Under the pieces are notes generated by a model. That model had not been told where the DNA came from, made no database searches, and was given only the letters and a program-made list of their open reading frames with translations. Positions 26,818 through 35,499 of a stretch of DNA of 37,885 nt are shown here, piece by piece (within the stretch, counting starts at the first letter, position 1; every line of letters begins with the position of its first letter). Origin of the DNA: Litoreibacter janthinus (lineage in GTDB: Bacteria; Pseudomonadota; Alphaproteobacteria; Rhodobacterales; Rhodobacteraceae); the NCBI RefSeq assembly GCF_900111945.1, contig NZ_FOYO01000001.1, positions 1 to 37,885 on the forward strand, written 5' to 3'. The position numbers and the translations under genes were made by a program.

Positions 26818-27437
26818 GTCAGCCTCGCCGTTAAAATTTTCAGGCCTGCAAATCCGAACATTAGTCCGAAAATTACCTCAAACCACCGCCGCAGCTTTTG
26901 ATAGCCGCGAATGAAAGCCCCCGTCGAAAACAAGAGCGCATAGCCGAAGAACACCACATTGGACACGACAAACAGCGCTGCGAAAGTTTCCCAGACAGCA
27001 CTGGCATCTGACCCCGGAGGTATCGCAATCGCAAATATCGCGCCCCAGCCGAAGACCGGCTTTGGATTTGTAAGATGAAGCAGAAGGCCTTTCAGGTAGA
27101 GTGATCGCAGATCACCCTGTTTCGCTTGAATTGTGGCTAGCGGCTTGTCGGACAAGCTCGATCGCACAGCCTTGTAGCCCAAATACATCAAGTAGGCAGC
27201 TCCGACGTATCGTAGAATTTCCACGAGCCAAGCGTTTGCAATCATCAACGCGCTCATACCCAACGCGGCAGCGACGCCCCAAGAGGCAGAACCGCAAACA
27301 ATACCAGCAGCGACGGCCAGCCCCGCAGGCCGCCCACGTTGCATCGACGTGCCTGCAATGGCTAAGGTCGCAGGGCCGGGGGAAGCGCCGCCAATCGCCC
27401 AAGCCAGAAGCAATAAGGTAAAGTCGACGCCTGTCAC
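26814..27437 (-). CDS. LysE/RhtB family amino acid exporter
   Basis: This membrane exporter of amino acids or related metabolites has 207 residues with about six hydrophobic segments. The N-terminal [20 protein letters not shown] (about 17-36) is the LysE/RhtB signature. Further marks are [15 protein letters not shown] and the ITNPKP-like [11 protein letters not shown]. The substrate cannot be told. The start is GTG at 27437, overlapping the pdxJ stop by 4 bases, so it is translated with pdxJ. Confidence 0.9.
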   Translation of the reverse strand: MTGVDFTLLLLAWAIGGASPGPATLAIAGTSMQRGRPAGLAVAAGIVCGSASWGVAAALGMSALMIANAWLVEILRYVGAAYLMYLGYKAVRSSLSDKPLATIQAKQGDLRSLYLKGLLLHLTNPKPVFGWGAIFAIAIPPGSDASAVWETFAALFVVSNVVFFGYALLFSTGAFIRGYQKLRRWFEVIFGLMFGFAGLKILTARLT

Positions 27438-28177
27438 GCGCGGGCCTCATCCATGAGGCGGCGCATTTCGGTAATCGAGCTGGCGAGCCCGGTGAAAATT
27501 GCCTCGCCTATTAGAAAATGCCCGATATTCAGCTCTACCATCTCGGGCAGGGCGGCAATGGGCTTCACACTTTCAAATGTGAAGCCATGTCCGGCATGGA
27601 CTTCGAGCCCGAGCGAATGAGCAAGCGTTGCCATATCGCGGAGCTTTGCGAATTCCGCGTCCCGCACATCAAAGCGCCCTTCAGCGTGTGCATCGCAATA
27701 AGCGCCGGCATGAAGTTCAATTATGTCTGCACCGATGCGCGCCGCCGCGCGAACCTGCCGCTCGTCAGCGCCGATGAACAACGAAACCCGCGTTCCCGCC
27801 GCTTTGAACGGCGCGATATAGGTCGAAAGCCGATTGTCATCGCCAGCGACGTCCAAGCCACCCTCGGTTGTCCGCTCTTCGCGGCGCTCAGGGACGAGGC
27901 ACACCGCATGAGGTTGCGTCGCCAAGGCAACCGCCTGCATTTCATCAGTCGCTGCCATCTCGAAATTCAACGGGATCGAGATTGCAGCCTTGATTGCAGC
28001 CATGTCTTCATCGCGAATATGGCGGCGGTCCTCGCGCAGATGGGCAGTAATGCCATCAGCCCCCGCCTCTTGCGCCAGCAGCGCGGCTCGAACCGGATCA
28101 GGGTTGTCGCCGCCACGGGCATTTCGAACCGTAGCGACGTGATCGATATTCACGCCAAGGCGCAGTTTTCCGCTCAT
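27434..28177 (-). CDS. pdxJ: Pyridoxine 5'-phosphate synthase
   Basis: PdxJ condenses 1-deoxyxylulose 5-phosphate with 3-amino-2-oxopropyl phosphate to give pyridoxine 5'-phosphate, the ring-forming step of vitamin B6 synthesis in the DXP-dependent route. The 247 residues start [19 protein letters not shown], with [16 protein letters not shown] (about 39-54), [11 protein letters not shown] and HAGHGFTF; all are PdxJ hallmarks. The gap to DUF2062 (28178-28244) is 67 bases. Confidence 0.97.
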   Translation of the reverse strand: MSGKLRLGVNIDHVATVRNARGGDNPDPVRAALLAQEAGADGITAHLREDRRHIRDEDMAAIKAAISIPLNFEMAATDEMQAVALATQPHAVCLVPERREERTTEGGLDVAGDDNRLSTYIAPFKAAGTRVSLFIGADERQVRAAARIGADIIELHAGAYCDAHAEGRFDVRDAEFAKLRDMATLAHSLGLEVHAGHGFTFESVKPIAALPEMVELNIGHFLIGEAIFTGLASSITEMRRLMDEARA

Positions 28178-28244
28178 CGGGTTGATCCTTCGAGTAGCAA
28201 TTTGAAGTCGATAATAGGAGAACGCACGGCAACCTCAACAACGC

Positions 28245-28892
28245 TTATTGCGCGCGGCCATCCTCGGCTTTCTTGGCGGCCTTGCGCGCGCGAATTTCTT
28301 CGAGTTTGGCCTTGAGCCGCCCTTTGCGGCGGTTCTGATAGGCCGCAATGAGCGGTGCACTGATATAATAGGCAATCGTCCCTGCGATCACTCCCGGAAT
28401 TAGCCCGCCGATCATATAGGGAAAGAAGACTTCGTCATAAAAACCAGACAGACGATCCCAATGCGCCACATCGTCAGTAAACATGGCGTAAAAGTTATCT
28501 TTCAGATCCCGCCAAGCGCCAGCAAAGCGGCGCCCGATGTTCATATTCTCCTCAAACTCGGTGCCCAATAAAAAGTGGCCAGTTTTTAGTGAAACAACCC
28601 CGATGGGAAGGTAGGTCAGCGGGTTGCCGAAGAACGTCGCCATTAGGGCGGCAAGCATGTTACCCCGCATGACTTTCGCAACAAACGCAGCAATGAAAAA
28701 GTGAAAGCCATAGAAGGGGGTGAAGGTCGTAAAGACGCCTGCAAAGATGCCGCGTGCGATACGATGGGGGGCATCAGGCAGACGGCGGACACGGTGCTTG
28801 ACGTATCCAAACGCTCTGCCCCATCCGCCCTGAGGCCAGATCAAGTGCAGCGCCCAAAGGGCCCAGCTTTTTGGTGTTCTGCGCTTGAACAC
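28245..28892 (-). CDS. DUF2062 family membrane protein
   Basis: This 215-residue protein has hydrophobic segments near 48-75, 78-100 and 168-190. Family blocks are RIARGIFAGVFTTFTPFYGFHFFIAA, RGNMLAALMATFFGNPLTYLPIG, and a polybasic C-terminus (QNRRKGRLKAKLEEIRARKAAKK). The function is unknown. The family often sits next to rsh, pdxJ and acpS in Rhodobacterales. It starts with GTG at 28892, 41 bases after the rsh stop. Confidence 0.87.
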   Translation of the reverse strand: MFKRRTPKSWALWALHLIWPQGGWGRAFGYVKHRVRRLPDAPHRIARGIFAGVFTTFTPFYGFHFFIAAFVAKVMRGNMLAALMATFFGNPLTYLPIGVVSLKTGHFLLGTEFEENMNIGRRFAGAWRDLKDNFYAMFTDDVAHWDRLSGFYDEVFFPYMIGGLIPGVIAGTIAYYISAPLIAAYQNRRKGRLKAKLEEIRARKAAKKAEDGRAQ

Positions 28893-28933
28893 GTCTGGTC
28901 TTCACCTCTCCGCCCCGCAGTTGGGGCCACCCG

Positions 28934-31057
28934 CTATGGTTTGCGGCTCAAATCTCTGTGCCGTTCAAGGGCAGCCACATCACTGTCTGCTTCGATTGCT
29001 GTCATGACGCCATGCAGATGTTCGGCATCGCGCACGTCGACATCGACCAGAAGTTGGAAGTAGTCCGGTTTTCGGTCAATGAAGTGCATGTCCGAAATAT
29101 TCGCCTTCTGCTCGCCGATCAATGTGCAAATACGTCCCAGTACGCCGAAGCTGTTTCCGATGGTCAAAGCTAAGGTTACTGTGTTGGTCGCAGCGTGACG
29201 TCCAGAGTGCCACCGGATATCGAGCCAACGTTCGGGTTGTTCTTCAAACTCCACCAGCGCATCACAAGCGATGGCATGCACAAACACCCCATCGCCTTTG
29301 TGTTTGATACCTACGATCCGTTCACCTGGAACGGCTTGGCAACAGGCTGCACGTTTGACCTGCACACCTTCAGGCAAACCCACAACTGGACGTTCTGCAT
29401 CGGCAGTCTCCGTATCAGCCTTTTCGGCCAGTTCCGGATAAAGGGCTGTGACCACTTCTCGGGCAGACAACTCGGTCGAACCGACATACTCCAACAACTG
29501 CGACGCATCCGTCAGGCTCAGTTCCTTGGCGGCGGTTTCAAGCGCTTTATCGGAAGCCTTCTTGCCAATATGCTCAAACGCAACGCGCGTCAGTTCCCGG
29601 CCCAGCTTTATATATCGGTCCCGGTGTTCTTCACGCAAAGATTTCCGAATGGCCGCTTTGGCCCGCCCCGTCACAGCGATATCAATCCACGTCGGCTGCG
29701 GCCTCTGTCCTTCGGCAGTGATGATCTCCACCGACTGACCATTGCGCAAACGAGTCCAAAGCGGGACGCGAAGCCCATCAACCTTTGCGCCAACACAGCT
29801 GTGCCCGATCCTCGTGTGAATAGCGTAGGCGTAATCCAGAGGCGTCGCGCCACGCGGCAGTTTGATGACCTCTCCTTTGGGCGTGAAGCAGAAAACCTGG
29901 TCAGAATACATCTCAAGCTTCACATGCTCGAGGAATTCATCGTGGTCGTCCGCTTGATCAAAGCGTTCGGTCATCGACGAAACCCAAGTCGACGGATCAA
30001 CAGCAAACGGGTTTTGCACCCGCTCCCCGTCGCGATACGCCCAATGGGCCGCGACGCCAGCCTCGGCCACGTCATGCATCTGGCGCGTTCGGATCTGAAT
30101 CTCGACCCGCTTGCCATCGCGGCCGGACACTGTGGTGTGGATCGAGCGGTAACCGTTTGTCTTAGGTTGGCTGATATAGTCTTTGAACCGGCCCGGTACG
30201 GAACGCCAACGGCGATGCATAACGCCTAAGGCACGGTAGCAATCATCTTCGGAGTTTGTAATGATGCGGAAGCCATAGATATCTGACAGACGCGAGAAGC
30301 TTTGCTTCTTCTCCTCCATCTTGCGCCAGATCGAATAGGGTTTCTTGGCGCGACCATAGACTTCGCCTTCGATGTCCGCCCGTGAAAGCTCGGCACGGAT
30401 GTCATCTGTAATTTTCGGGACAACATTGCCCGTCTCTTTTTGCAACGTGATGAAGCGCCGGATAATCGAAGCGCGCGCTTCTGGATTGAGCACACGGAAA
30501 GCCAAATCCTCTAGCTCTTCGCGCATCCAATGCATCCCCATGCGTCCAGCCAACGGGGCATAAATATCCATTGTCTCACGGGACTTCTGAACCTGCTTGT
30601 CCGTGCGCATATGCTTGATCGTGCGCATGTTGTGAAGCCGGTCCGCCAGTTTCACCAAAATCACCCGCAGGTCCTTGGACATCGCCATAAATAGCTTGCG
30701 GAAATTCTCTGCTTGCTTGGTTTCGGTCGAACTCAGCTCAAGGTTGGTGAGCTTGGTCACGCCATTCACCAGCTCGGCGATCTCTGAGCCGAAACGACGT
30801 TCAACTTCCGAAAAAGTCGACCCCGTGTCCTCGATCGTATCGTGCAAAAGCGCGGTTACGATCGTTGCGTCGTCAAGATGCTGCTCAGTGAGCAGGGCTG
30901 CGACTTCAACAGGGTGGGTAAAATACGGTTCGCCGGAGTGCCGTGTTTGTCCCTGGTGCATTTGCGAGCCATAGGCATAGGCGTCGCGAATAAGGGCTTC
31001 GTTTGTTTTGGGATTGTAGGCGCGGACCAGTGCGATCAAATCGCTGTCAGATATCAT
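28934..31057 (-). CDS. rsh: Bifunctional (p)ppGpp synthetase/hydrolase, RelA/SpoT homologue
   Basis: Rsh makes and degrades the stringent-response alarmone (p)ppGpp. The 707 residues hold a complete HD hydrolase domain (His48, His72-Asp73 in LLHDTIED, Asp139 in LADRLHNMRT). The synthetase domain follows (GRFKDYI, NGYRSIHTTV, EIQIRTRQMHD), then TGS (about 385-450) and a C-terminal ACT domain (about 630-705). Both domains look intact, and the RFKD motif, as in bifunctional enzymes, supports two activities. It lies 32 bases downstream of rpoZ, the usual rpoZ-spoT pairing. Confidence 0.97.
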   Translation of the reverse strand: MISDSDLIALVRAYNPKTNEALIRDAYAYGSQMHQGQTRHSGEPYFTHPVEVAALLTEQHLDDATIVTALLHDTIEDTGSTFSEVERRFGSEIAELVNGVTKLTNLELSSTETKQAENFRKLFMAMSKDLRVILVKLADRLHNMRTIKHMRTDKQVQKSRETMDIYAPLAGRMGMHWMREELEDLAFRVLNPEARASIIRRFITLQKETGNVVPKITDDIRAELSRADIEGEVYGRAKKPYSIWRKMEEKKQSFSRLSDIYGFRIITNSEDDCYRALGVMHRRWRSVPGRFKDYISQPKTNGYRSIHTTVSGRDGKRVEIQIRTRQMHDVAEAGVAAHWAYRDGERVQNPFAVDPSTWVSSMTERFDQADDHDEFLEHVKLEMYSDQVFCFTPKGEVIKLPRGATPLDYAYAIHTRIGHSCVGAKVDGLRVPLWTRLRNGQSVEIITAEGQRPQPTWIDIAVTGRAKAAIRKSLREEHRDRYIKLGRELTRVAFEHIGKKASDKALETAAKELSLTDASQLLEYVGSTELSAREVVTALYPELAEKADTETADAERPVVGLPEGVQVKRAACCQAVPGERIVGIKHKGDGVFVHAIACDALVEFEEQPERWLDIRWHSGRHAATNTVTLALTIGNSFGVLGRICTLIGEQKANISDMHFIDRKPDYFQLLVDVDVRDAEHLHGVMTAIEADSDVAALERHRDLSRKP

Positions 31058-31081
31058 TCTGTCTGGTCCACTGCCTTATCT

Positions 31082-31104
31082 CAAGGGCCTTACTTAGGCC
31101 CTTG
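31082..31104 (-). other. Inverted repeat across the rpoZ stop codon
   Basis: A perfect 8-base inverted repeat CAAGGGCC/GGCCCTTG (31104-31097 and 31089-31082 on the minus strand) encloses a 7-base loop containing the rpoZ TAA. No T run follows, so it is not a standard terminator. It could be an RNA processing or pausing element between rpoZ and rsh. Confidence 0.4.
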
Positions 31105-31443
31105 CGCTTCCATCAGGGCCCGCAGCAACTTTTCTTCGGACATATCGTCGTCAGCAGGTTTGTCCTGCTCGACACCCATCAAAAGCGCCATCGCGTCTTC
31201 TTCTGGCTCATCGACTTCGATCTGCGTTTGATTGCTTTCGATCATGCGCTCACGCAGCTCGTCAGCGGTCTGTGTTTCATCTGCGATTTCACGCAAGGAA
31301 ACGACAGGGTTTTTGTCGTTGTCGCGGTCAACGGTGATCTGGCCACCCGCCGCAATTTCGCGGGCGCGATGGGACGCCAGCATAACCAACTCAAAGCGGT
31401 TAGGAACCTTGTCTACGCAATCTTCAACCGTCACGCGGGCCAT
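31090..31443 (-). CDS. rpoZ: RNA polymerase omega subunit
   Basis: Omega assists RNA polymerase assembly and forms part of a ppGpp-binding site. The 117-residue protein starts [20 protein letters not shown] and has the conserved [12 protein letters not shown] (about 23-34), the rest being the acidic tail usual in alphaproteobacteria. GGAG precedes the ATG. It is the first gene of the rpoZ-rsh unit, with an 85-base gap after folK. Confidence 0.96.
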   Translation of the reverse strand: MARVTVEDCVDKVPNRFELVMLASHRAREIAAGGQITVDRDNDKNPVVSLREIADETQTADELRERMIESNQTQIEVDEPEEDAMALLMGVEQDKPADDDMSEEKLLRALMEAQGPK

Positions 31444-31481
31444 GGGGGACTCCAGTCATACACAGGGAATGTCAGACGGCA

Positions 31482-31510
31482 CAATTAGGACCGTTAAAGG
31501 CCGAATACAA
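31482..31510 (-). promoter_or_regulatory. Possible rpoZ promoter
   Basis: On the minus strand TTGTAT (31510-31505) is followed after 17 bases by TAATTG (31487-31482), 38 bases before the rpoZ ATG. Spacing is ideal but both boxes are weak matches. The folK gene ends at 31529, so a promoter in this gap is reasonable. Confidence 0.28.
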
Positions 31511-31528
31511 CCTTAAAACCCGCCATTT

Positions 31529-32122
31529 CTATGACTCTAGGGCGCAAATCGAACGTTTTTCTTCGTCTGACAGCGCAGATAGCAGTTCTGTAAGGGTTTC
31601 ACCCGACAACGGGTGGATCCAGTCCGGTGCAATGTCAGCCAAAGGAATCAATACAAATGCTCGATCTTGGATCCGCGGGTGCGGCAAAATCAGTCGCTCC
31701 GGCGCCTGTGTCATCTGACGCTCAAGAGGCAAGTTCATCCACTGCTCAACTGTCGCTCGATCCGGAACTATGTCAGTGCCGTAATCTAGCAGGTCCAAGT
31801 CCAGTGTCCGCGCTGCCCATCGCTTCTCGCGCACACGTCCGAACTCTGCCTCGACACGGTGCAAATGCGCCAGCAACTCTTCAGCTTTCAGGCTCGTTTC
31901 GAGCGTGATCGCAGCGTTCACATAGTCGGGCCCACTTCCGATCGGAAAGGCAGGACTGCTGAAAAAGCGGCTTTCCGCCAGCACGTTAACTGAGTCGCCA
32001 GAAATGGCCTTCTTGACGTCTCGCAGAGTAAATTCAGGCGATCCAGAGCTTGACGTCGCGTTACTACCCAGCGCAACATGGGCTATTATCAGCCCTTTGT
32101 GACCCCCCGTGGGTTGCGGCAT
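31529..32122 (-). CDS. folK: 2-Amino-4-hydroxy-6-hydroxymethyldihydropteridine pyrophosphokinase
   Basis: HPPK transfers pyrophosphate from ATP to 6-hydroxymethyl-7,8-dihydropterin in folate synthesis. The 197-residue product has VALGSN near the N-terminus, the substrate segment RFFSSPAFPIGSGPDYVNAA, and the metal-binding RWAARTLDLDLLDYG, followed by LPHPRIQDRAFVLIPLADIAP. These are the HPPK hallmarks. folP and folB are not adjacent. It is divergent from the NYN-domain gene, 94 bases between starts. Confidence 0.95.
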   Translation of the reverse strand: MPQPTGGHKGLIIAHVALGSNATSSSGSPEFTLRDVKKAISGDSVNVLAESRFFSSPAFPIGSGPDYVNAAITLETSLKAEELLAHLHRVEAEFGRVREKRWAARTLDLDLLDYGTDIVPDRATVEQWMNLPLERQMTQAPERLILPHPRIQDRAFVLIPLADIAPDWIHPLSGETLTELLSALSDEEKRSICALES

Positions 32123-32216
32123 AAGCTTTTTTCCTTATGTTTGCTGAAGCGCGTACGCCTGCGCCCTTCACTCGGGGATTATTAATCGGGCTGAGCGATT
32201 ATCGGAAGGACATTTA

Positions 32217-32795
32217 ATGTTTTACAAAGACGAACGGCTGGCACTGTTTATAGACGGGTCGAATCTATATGCCGCAGCCAAGTCTTTGGGGTTTGACATT
32301 GACTACAAACTCCTGAGACACGAGTTCATGCGTCGCGGCAAAATGCTGCGCGCGTTTTACTACACAGCCCTGCTTGAGAATGACGATTATTCACCTATTC
32401 GTCCGCTTGTCGACTGGCTCCACTATAACGGCTTCACCATGGTCACCAAGCCGGCCAAGGAATACACCGACCGCGAAGGGCGGCGTAAAGTCAAAGGCAA
32501 CATGGATATCGAGCTTACGGTCGATGCCATGGAACTGGCCCCGCATGTGGATCACATCGTGATCTTTTCCGGCGACGGCGATTTCCGTCCTTTGGTTGAG
32601 GCAGTCCAGCGAAAGGGTGTGCGTGTTTCAGTCGTCTCGACGATCCGCTCCAACCCGCCAATGATCTCGGACGAACTGCGCCGTCAGGCCGACAACTTCA
32701 TCGAGCTTGATGAGCTTCGCGAAGTCATTGGCCGCCCCCCTCGTGAGGGCGATATGTCCTTCACACGGGATCGCGAACGCGAAGTCACGGAATAA
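32217..32795 (+). CDS. NYN-domain (LabA/DUF88-type) protein, possible RNase
   Basis: The 192 residues form a PIN-like NYN domain. Conserved acidic residues sit in ALFIDGSNLY (Asp13), KGNMDIELTVDAME and IFSGDGDFRPLVEAV, the expected metal-binding set for a nuclease. Relatives are LabA-like proteins; activity on RNA is inferred from the fold family. GGAAGG lies 7 bases before the ATG. The gene stands alone, with its own terminator just downstream. Confidence 0.88.
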   Translation: MFYKDERLALFIDGSNLYAAAKSLGFDIDYKLLRHEFMRRGKMLRAFYYTALLENDDYSPIRPLVDWLHYNGFTMVTKPAKEYTDREGRRKVKGNMDIELTVDAMELAPHVDHIVIFSGDGDFRPLVEAVQRKGVRVSVVSTIRSNPPMISDELRRQADNFIELDELREVIGRPPREGDMSFTRDREREVTE

Positions 32796-32798
32796 GAT

Positions 32799-32828
32799 AA
32801 AACGCCGGGGCACTGCTCCGGCGTTTTT
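32799..32828 (+). terminator. Rho-independent terminator after the NYN gene
   Basis: The stem AAAACGCCGG (32799-32808) pairs with CCGGCGTTTT (32818-32827), with inner pairing of GC bases around an ACT loop, and ends in five T (32824-32828). The opposite strand ends the stem in four T, so it may also stop the convergent RTX gene ending at 32839. Confidence 0.9.
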
Positions 32829-32838
32829 CCTTGGAAAG

Positions 32839-33345
32839 CTAACCCGCCACGATCTGCGCGTAATCGTAGCCATCCTCGCTGGTATCGCGCAAAAGGATAT
32901 CGCCAACGGATAAGTCGGTCAGGTTGACTCCTCTCAGCGTGGTGACGGGGACCCCGCGGCACTCGATCTGGACGTAGCTGTCGTCAAGCACAGTCAGCCT
33001 CAAATTGGTCGCACTGCCCCCGTCCGGCAGGTCGAGCACAAGCCGATCCTCTAACCCGTTGAAGTCCAGAATCTCCACGCGGTACTCGCCAGGGGCAAGC
33101 GACGTCATGTCCTCGACCACGAACAGGTCCGACCCGGACCCGCCAATCAGAATCTGCGCATCCCAGTCGTTTGTGCCGCCATTTTGTGCCACCAACACAT
33201 CATCGCCGGAGCCGCCGGAAATTCGGTCCAGTCCTGCGCCAATCACCACGTCATTGCCCGTGCCGCCGGACAGATCCTGCCGCACGAAACCACTCAACTC
33301 GCCGCCGTCTATGAAGTCATCCCCGTCTCCGCCAGACAGATTATC
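32839..33345 (-). pseudogene. C-terminal part of the RTX gene, out of frame with its start
   Basis: Reading from 33345 down, 168 residues continue the RTX pattern without a break: [40 protein letters not shown] non-repeat domain rich in beta strands then follows (FVVEDMTSLAPGEYRVEILDFNG...), ending LRDTSEDGYDYAQIVAG. This is the natural C-terminus for the repeat protein encoded upstream, but it lies one base out of frame. The only in-frame start is a TTG at 33297 without a ribosome site, so separate translation is unlikely. Confidence 0.7.
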
Positions 33346-34253
33346 GGTCCGCGGTTGCCAATCAGCGTGTCGTTATTCGCCATCCCGCCAAACGAGTCCC
33401 CGCCGCTGCCGCCAATCCGCGTGACGCCAGTGCCATCACTTGCCGTCGGACCCCGTGGCGCGTCCGGGAAATCCGGAACCTCACCGGTACGCAAAAACAC
33501 ATCGCTCAGCCCGCCTTCGTCGATATTGCGGAAGACGATATCGTCCTCGGAAAACGCATAAAAAGTTTTCACTTTTGCGATTACTTTCCCTTCGACAAGC
33601 ACGTCATACCTGTTTGGTTCGATATAACGGATAGTCGCTTCGGGCTCAGGCCCGTCTGCGGGATTGTGGTCGATCACAATGGCATCCCCGCCAGCGTCGT
33701 CGAAGATCAGCGAATTGAAACCCTCTATCGTCGTCAAATTGTCTTGCGCGATAACAAAGAAGTTGCCGGGGCCGTCCTTGAATAGCGCAGCTTCGGAGTT
33801 CGTGTTGATCAGCGTATCGTTACCTTCAAGTCCGACAAAAATATCGCCAGCATTCTCACCGTCGTAAATCACGTCATCCCCGCGCCCGCCGTCCAGCAGA
33901 TTCTGCCCACCACCGCCACGCAGCACGTCGTTGCCCGAACCGCCCTCCAGCACGTCGTCGCCCTCGCCGCCGTCCAGATCGTCATTCCCACGGTTGCCGA
34001 TCAGCGTGTCTTGGCCGTTGCCACCTATCAACGTGTCATTGCCCGCGCCACCGGTCATGTAGTCATTGCCCGCGCCGCCCGTCAGCACATCATTGCCCGC
34101 ACCCCCGGCAATAAAATCGCCTCCCGCACCACCCTCGATGCCGTCGTCGCCATCGGTACCGAAGAGCTCATCGTCGTCATCAGAACCCGCCTGAAACGTC
34201 AGTCCAGCCGCAAAGCTGCCCATAATGGCCGAGAGTAAAATCGCAGAAATCAT
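33309..34253 (-). CDS. RTX (hemolysin-type calcium-binding repeat) protein, N-terminal part before a frame break
   Basis: This frame reads 314 residues from ATG 34253 (a TTG is one codon upstream). A short hydrophobic N-terminus is followed by an acidic stretch (SDDDDELFG) and about ten tandem nonapeptides of the GGxGxDxLx type (about 40-130), which bind calcium in a parallel beta roll. A non-repeat domain (about 135-270) and a return to repeats follow. The frame then ends abruptly in a short unrelated tail after IGNRG. Inserting one base near 33346-33350 restores the repeats into the frame ending at 32839, giving about 470 residues. RTX proteins are usually exported by type I secretion; no such transporter is in the window. 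Confidence 0.8.
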   Translation of the reverse strand: MISAILLSAIMGSFAAGLTFQAGSDDDDELFGTDGDDGIEGGAGGDFIAGGAGNDVLTGGAGNDYMTGGAGNDTLIGGNGQDTLIGNRGNDDLDGGEGDDVLEGGSGNDVLRGGGGQNLLDGGRGDDVIYDGENAGDIFVGLEGNDTLINTNSEAALFKDGPGNFFVIAQDNLTTIEGFNSLIFDDAGGDAIVIDHNPADGPEPEATIRYIEPNRYDVLVEGKVIAKVKTFYAFSEDDIVFRNIDEGGLSDVFLRTGEVPDFPDAPRGPTASDGTGVTRIGGSGGDSFGGMANNDTLIGNRGPIICLAETGMTS

Positions 34254-34334
34254 CAAATAAACCTTGTCTTTGAAAGGAAAAGGTAACCTTGGGAATCAAA
34301 TGGACACAAGCTCATGGCACGGCATTTCCACGCC

Positions 34335-34357
34335 ATATCTGTGAGTAGTTCAGATAT
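34335..34357. promoter_or_regulatory. Dyad upstream of the RTX gene
   Basis: A perfect 7-base inverted repeat ATATCTG/CAGATAT encloses 9 bases in the 164-base gap 34254-34417, about 82 bases before the RTX start. It could be an operator or a transcript hairpin. There is no supporting regulator gene nearby. Confidence 0.25.
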
Positions 34358-34417
34358 TCTGTTGTGAGGGGAAACAAGGCGCCTTGCCCGTCCGGGTTGT
34401 GTAGACTTGCAAAACAC

Positions 34418-34864
34418 TCACGTCGGCGTCAGGTCGTAGGTTATCCATTCCGTGCGCGTCGCCATTTGGTCGTACAGCCCGCGGGCTCGGTAGTTGTCGT
34501 CCGCCGTGATCCAGCGCACGACACCCCAGCCACGTTCGCGCCCTTCGCGCTGGACGGCGCGGATCAATGCCTCACCCGCCTTAGAACCACGCGCCTCAGG
34601 CAGCACATACAAGTCATCCAGAAACCCGCCCGTCCCGGCTGCCAAAGGCCGAGAGAACGGTCTGTAATGCGTCAAGCCAAGCAATGCGCCGTGAGCTTCG
34701 GCCACAAACCCGTGCACCTCATGGGCAGGGTCCATCAGCCAACTCCAGACTTTGTCTCGCATCTCCTCGGTTTGGTCGACACTGTAGAAGGCCGCATACC
34801 CCGCATAAAGCTGCCCCCACGCGGTCCTGTCGTCCGGCATCACGGTCCTGATTGTCACTGACAT
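34418..34864 (-). CDS. GNAT family N-acetyltransferase
   Basis: This 148-residue acyl-CoA-dependent acetyltransferase has the GNAT core: TIRTVMPDDRTAWGQLY at the N-terminus, the beta-4 strand GGFLDDLYVLPEARGSKAGEALI (about 83-105) with the acetyl-CoA pyrophosphate loop, then RWITADDNYRARGLYDQM. The last block is the usual C-terminal motif containing Asn and Tyr. The substrate is unknown. I chose ATG 34864, preceded by AAAGGAG; the longer frame to 34966 runs into the cytochrome gene. Confidence 0.9.
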   Translation of the reverse strand: MSVTIRTVMPDDRTAWGQLYAGYAAFYSVDQTEEMRDKVWSWLMDPAHEVHGFVAEAHGALLGLTHYRPFSRPLAAGTGGFLDDLYVLPEARGSKAGEALIRAVQREGRERGWGVVRWITADDNYRARGLYDQMATRTEWITYDLTPT

Positions 34865-34920
34865 CGTCAACTCTCCTTTGCCAGTGAACTTATGCGAGAC
34901 GAGAGGCGCTGTACCATCAC

Positions 34921-35352
34921 TTACTGGCTCATGGCGCTGTGGCGGGTCTGAACCTCTTCGGGCCATGTGCTTTTGATATACGCCAGAACTGCCTTGATCT
35001 GCGCGTCCGTCAGTTCGTCTTCAAAACCACGCATGTCGCTTTTATAGTTCCCACCGACCAGTGCTTCTGTGCCGTACTTGGTCACTGCAAATAGCTGCTC
35101 GATTGGGTGGTGCCACGTGTGGCCGGTTATGTCATGCGGCGGGGCTGGCAATTTCCCGTCAGGTCCCGGCTGCCGCCAATCAGGTTGGCCCTCCAGATTG
35201 GCTCCATGGCACGACGCGCAAGCGCCGTCATAAATCAGCTCGCCCTCGGCCACGATCATTGGGTTCTTGTACGCTTCGGCACGCTGCGTCTGTGCGCTAC
35301 TGATGCTGCCAGCGAAAAGCAACGCACTGGTCAAGAAAATCTGTCGTCTCAT
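34921..35352 (-). CDS. Monoheme cytochrome c, periplasmic
   Basis: The 143-residue product has a signal peptide (about 1-20, ending SSA). The heme motif is CASCH with Cys45, Cys48 and the axial His49; Met107 in YKSDMRGF is the probable second ligand. The C-terminal helix [18 protein letters not shown] is that of class I cytochromes c. The short segment [13 protein letters not shown] resembles the heme subunits of alcohol- or sulfur-oxidising systems, but no partner dehydrogenase is nearby, so its electron partner is unknown. It is divergent from ispH, 147 bases between starts. Confidence 0.92.
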   Translation of the reverse strand: MRRQIFLTSALLFAGSISSAQTQRAEAYKNPMIVAEGELIYDGACASCHGANLEGQPDWRQPGPDGKLPAPPHDITGHTWHHPIEQLFAVTKYGTEALVGGNYKSDMRGFEDELTDAQIKAVLAYIKSTWPEEVQTRHSAMSQ

Positions 35353-35499
35353 CGTGTCATAGACCCCTCAATTGATCAGGCCTTATCCGGCTTCCAGCAG
35401 GGGGAGGGTCAAGCGCTGAAAACACACATTTCCGCGAGGCGCCACTGGACCCCGCGCCGTCTAAGGCATACTTCATATTCCAATCAGGAGCGCCACACC

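Noticed and set aside
33005..33561. Plus-strand frames over the RTX gene and the repetitive appearance of this DNA
   Set aside because: The repetition is the 27-base coding period of GGxGxDxLx nonapeptides; not a CRISPR array (no identical repeats with unique spacers) and not plus-strand genes.
34375..34386. 12-base palindrome CAAGGCGCCTTG after the GNAT gene
   Set aside because: Would leave a 4-base stem with a 4-base loop and only three T; not convincing as a terminator.
35107..35499. Long N-terminal extension of ispH
   Set aside because: Overlaps the cytochrome c gene on the other strand; the IspH N-terminus and AGGAG site start at 35500.
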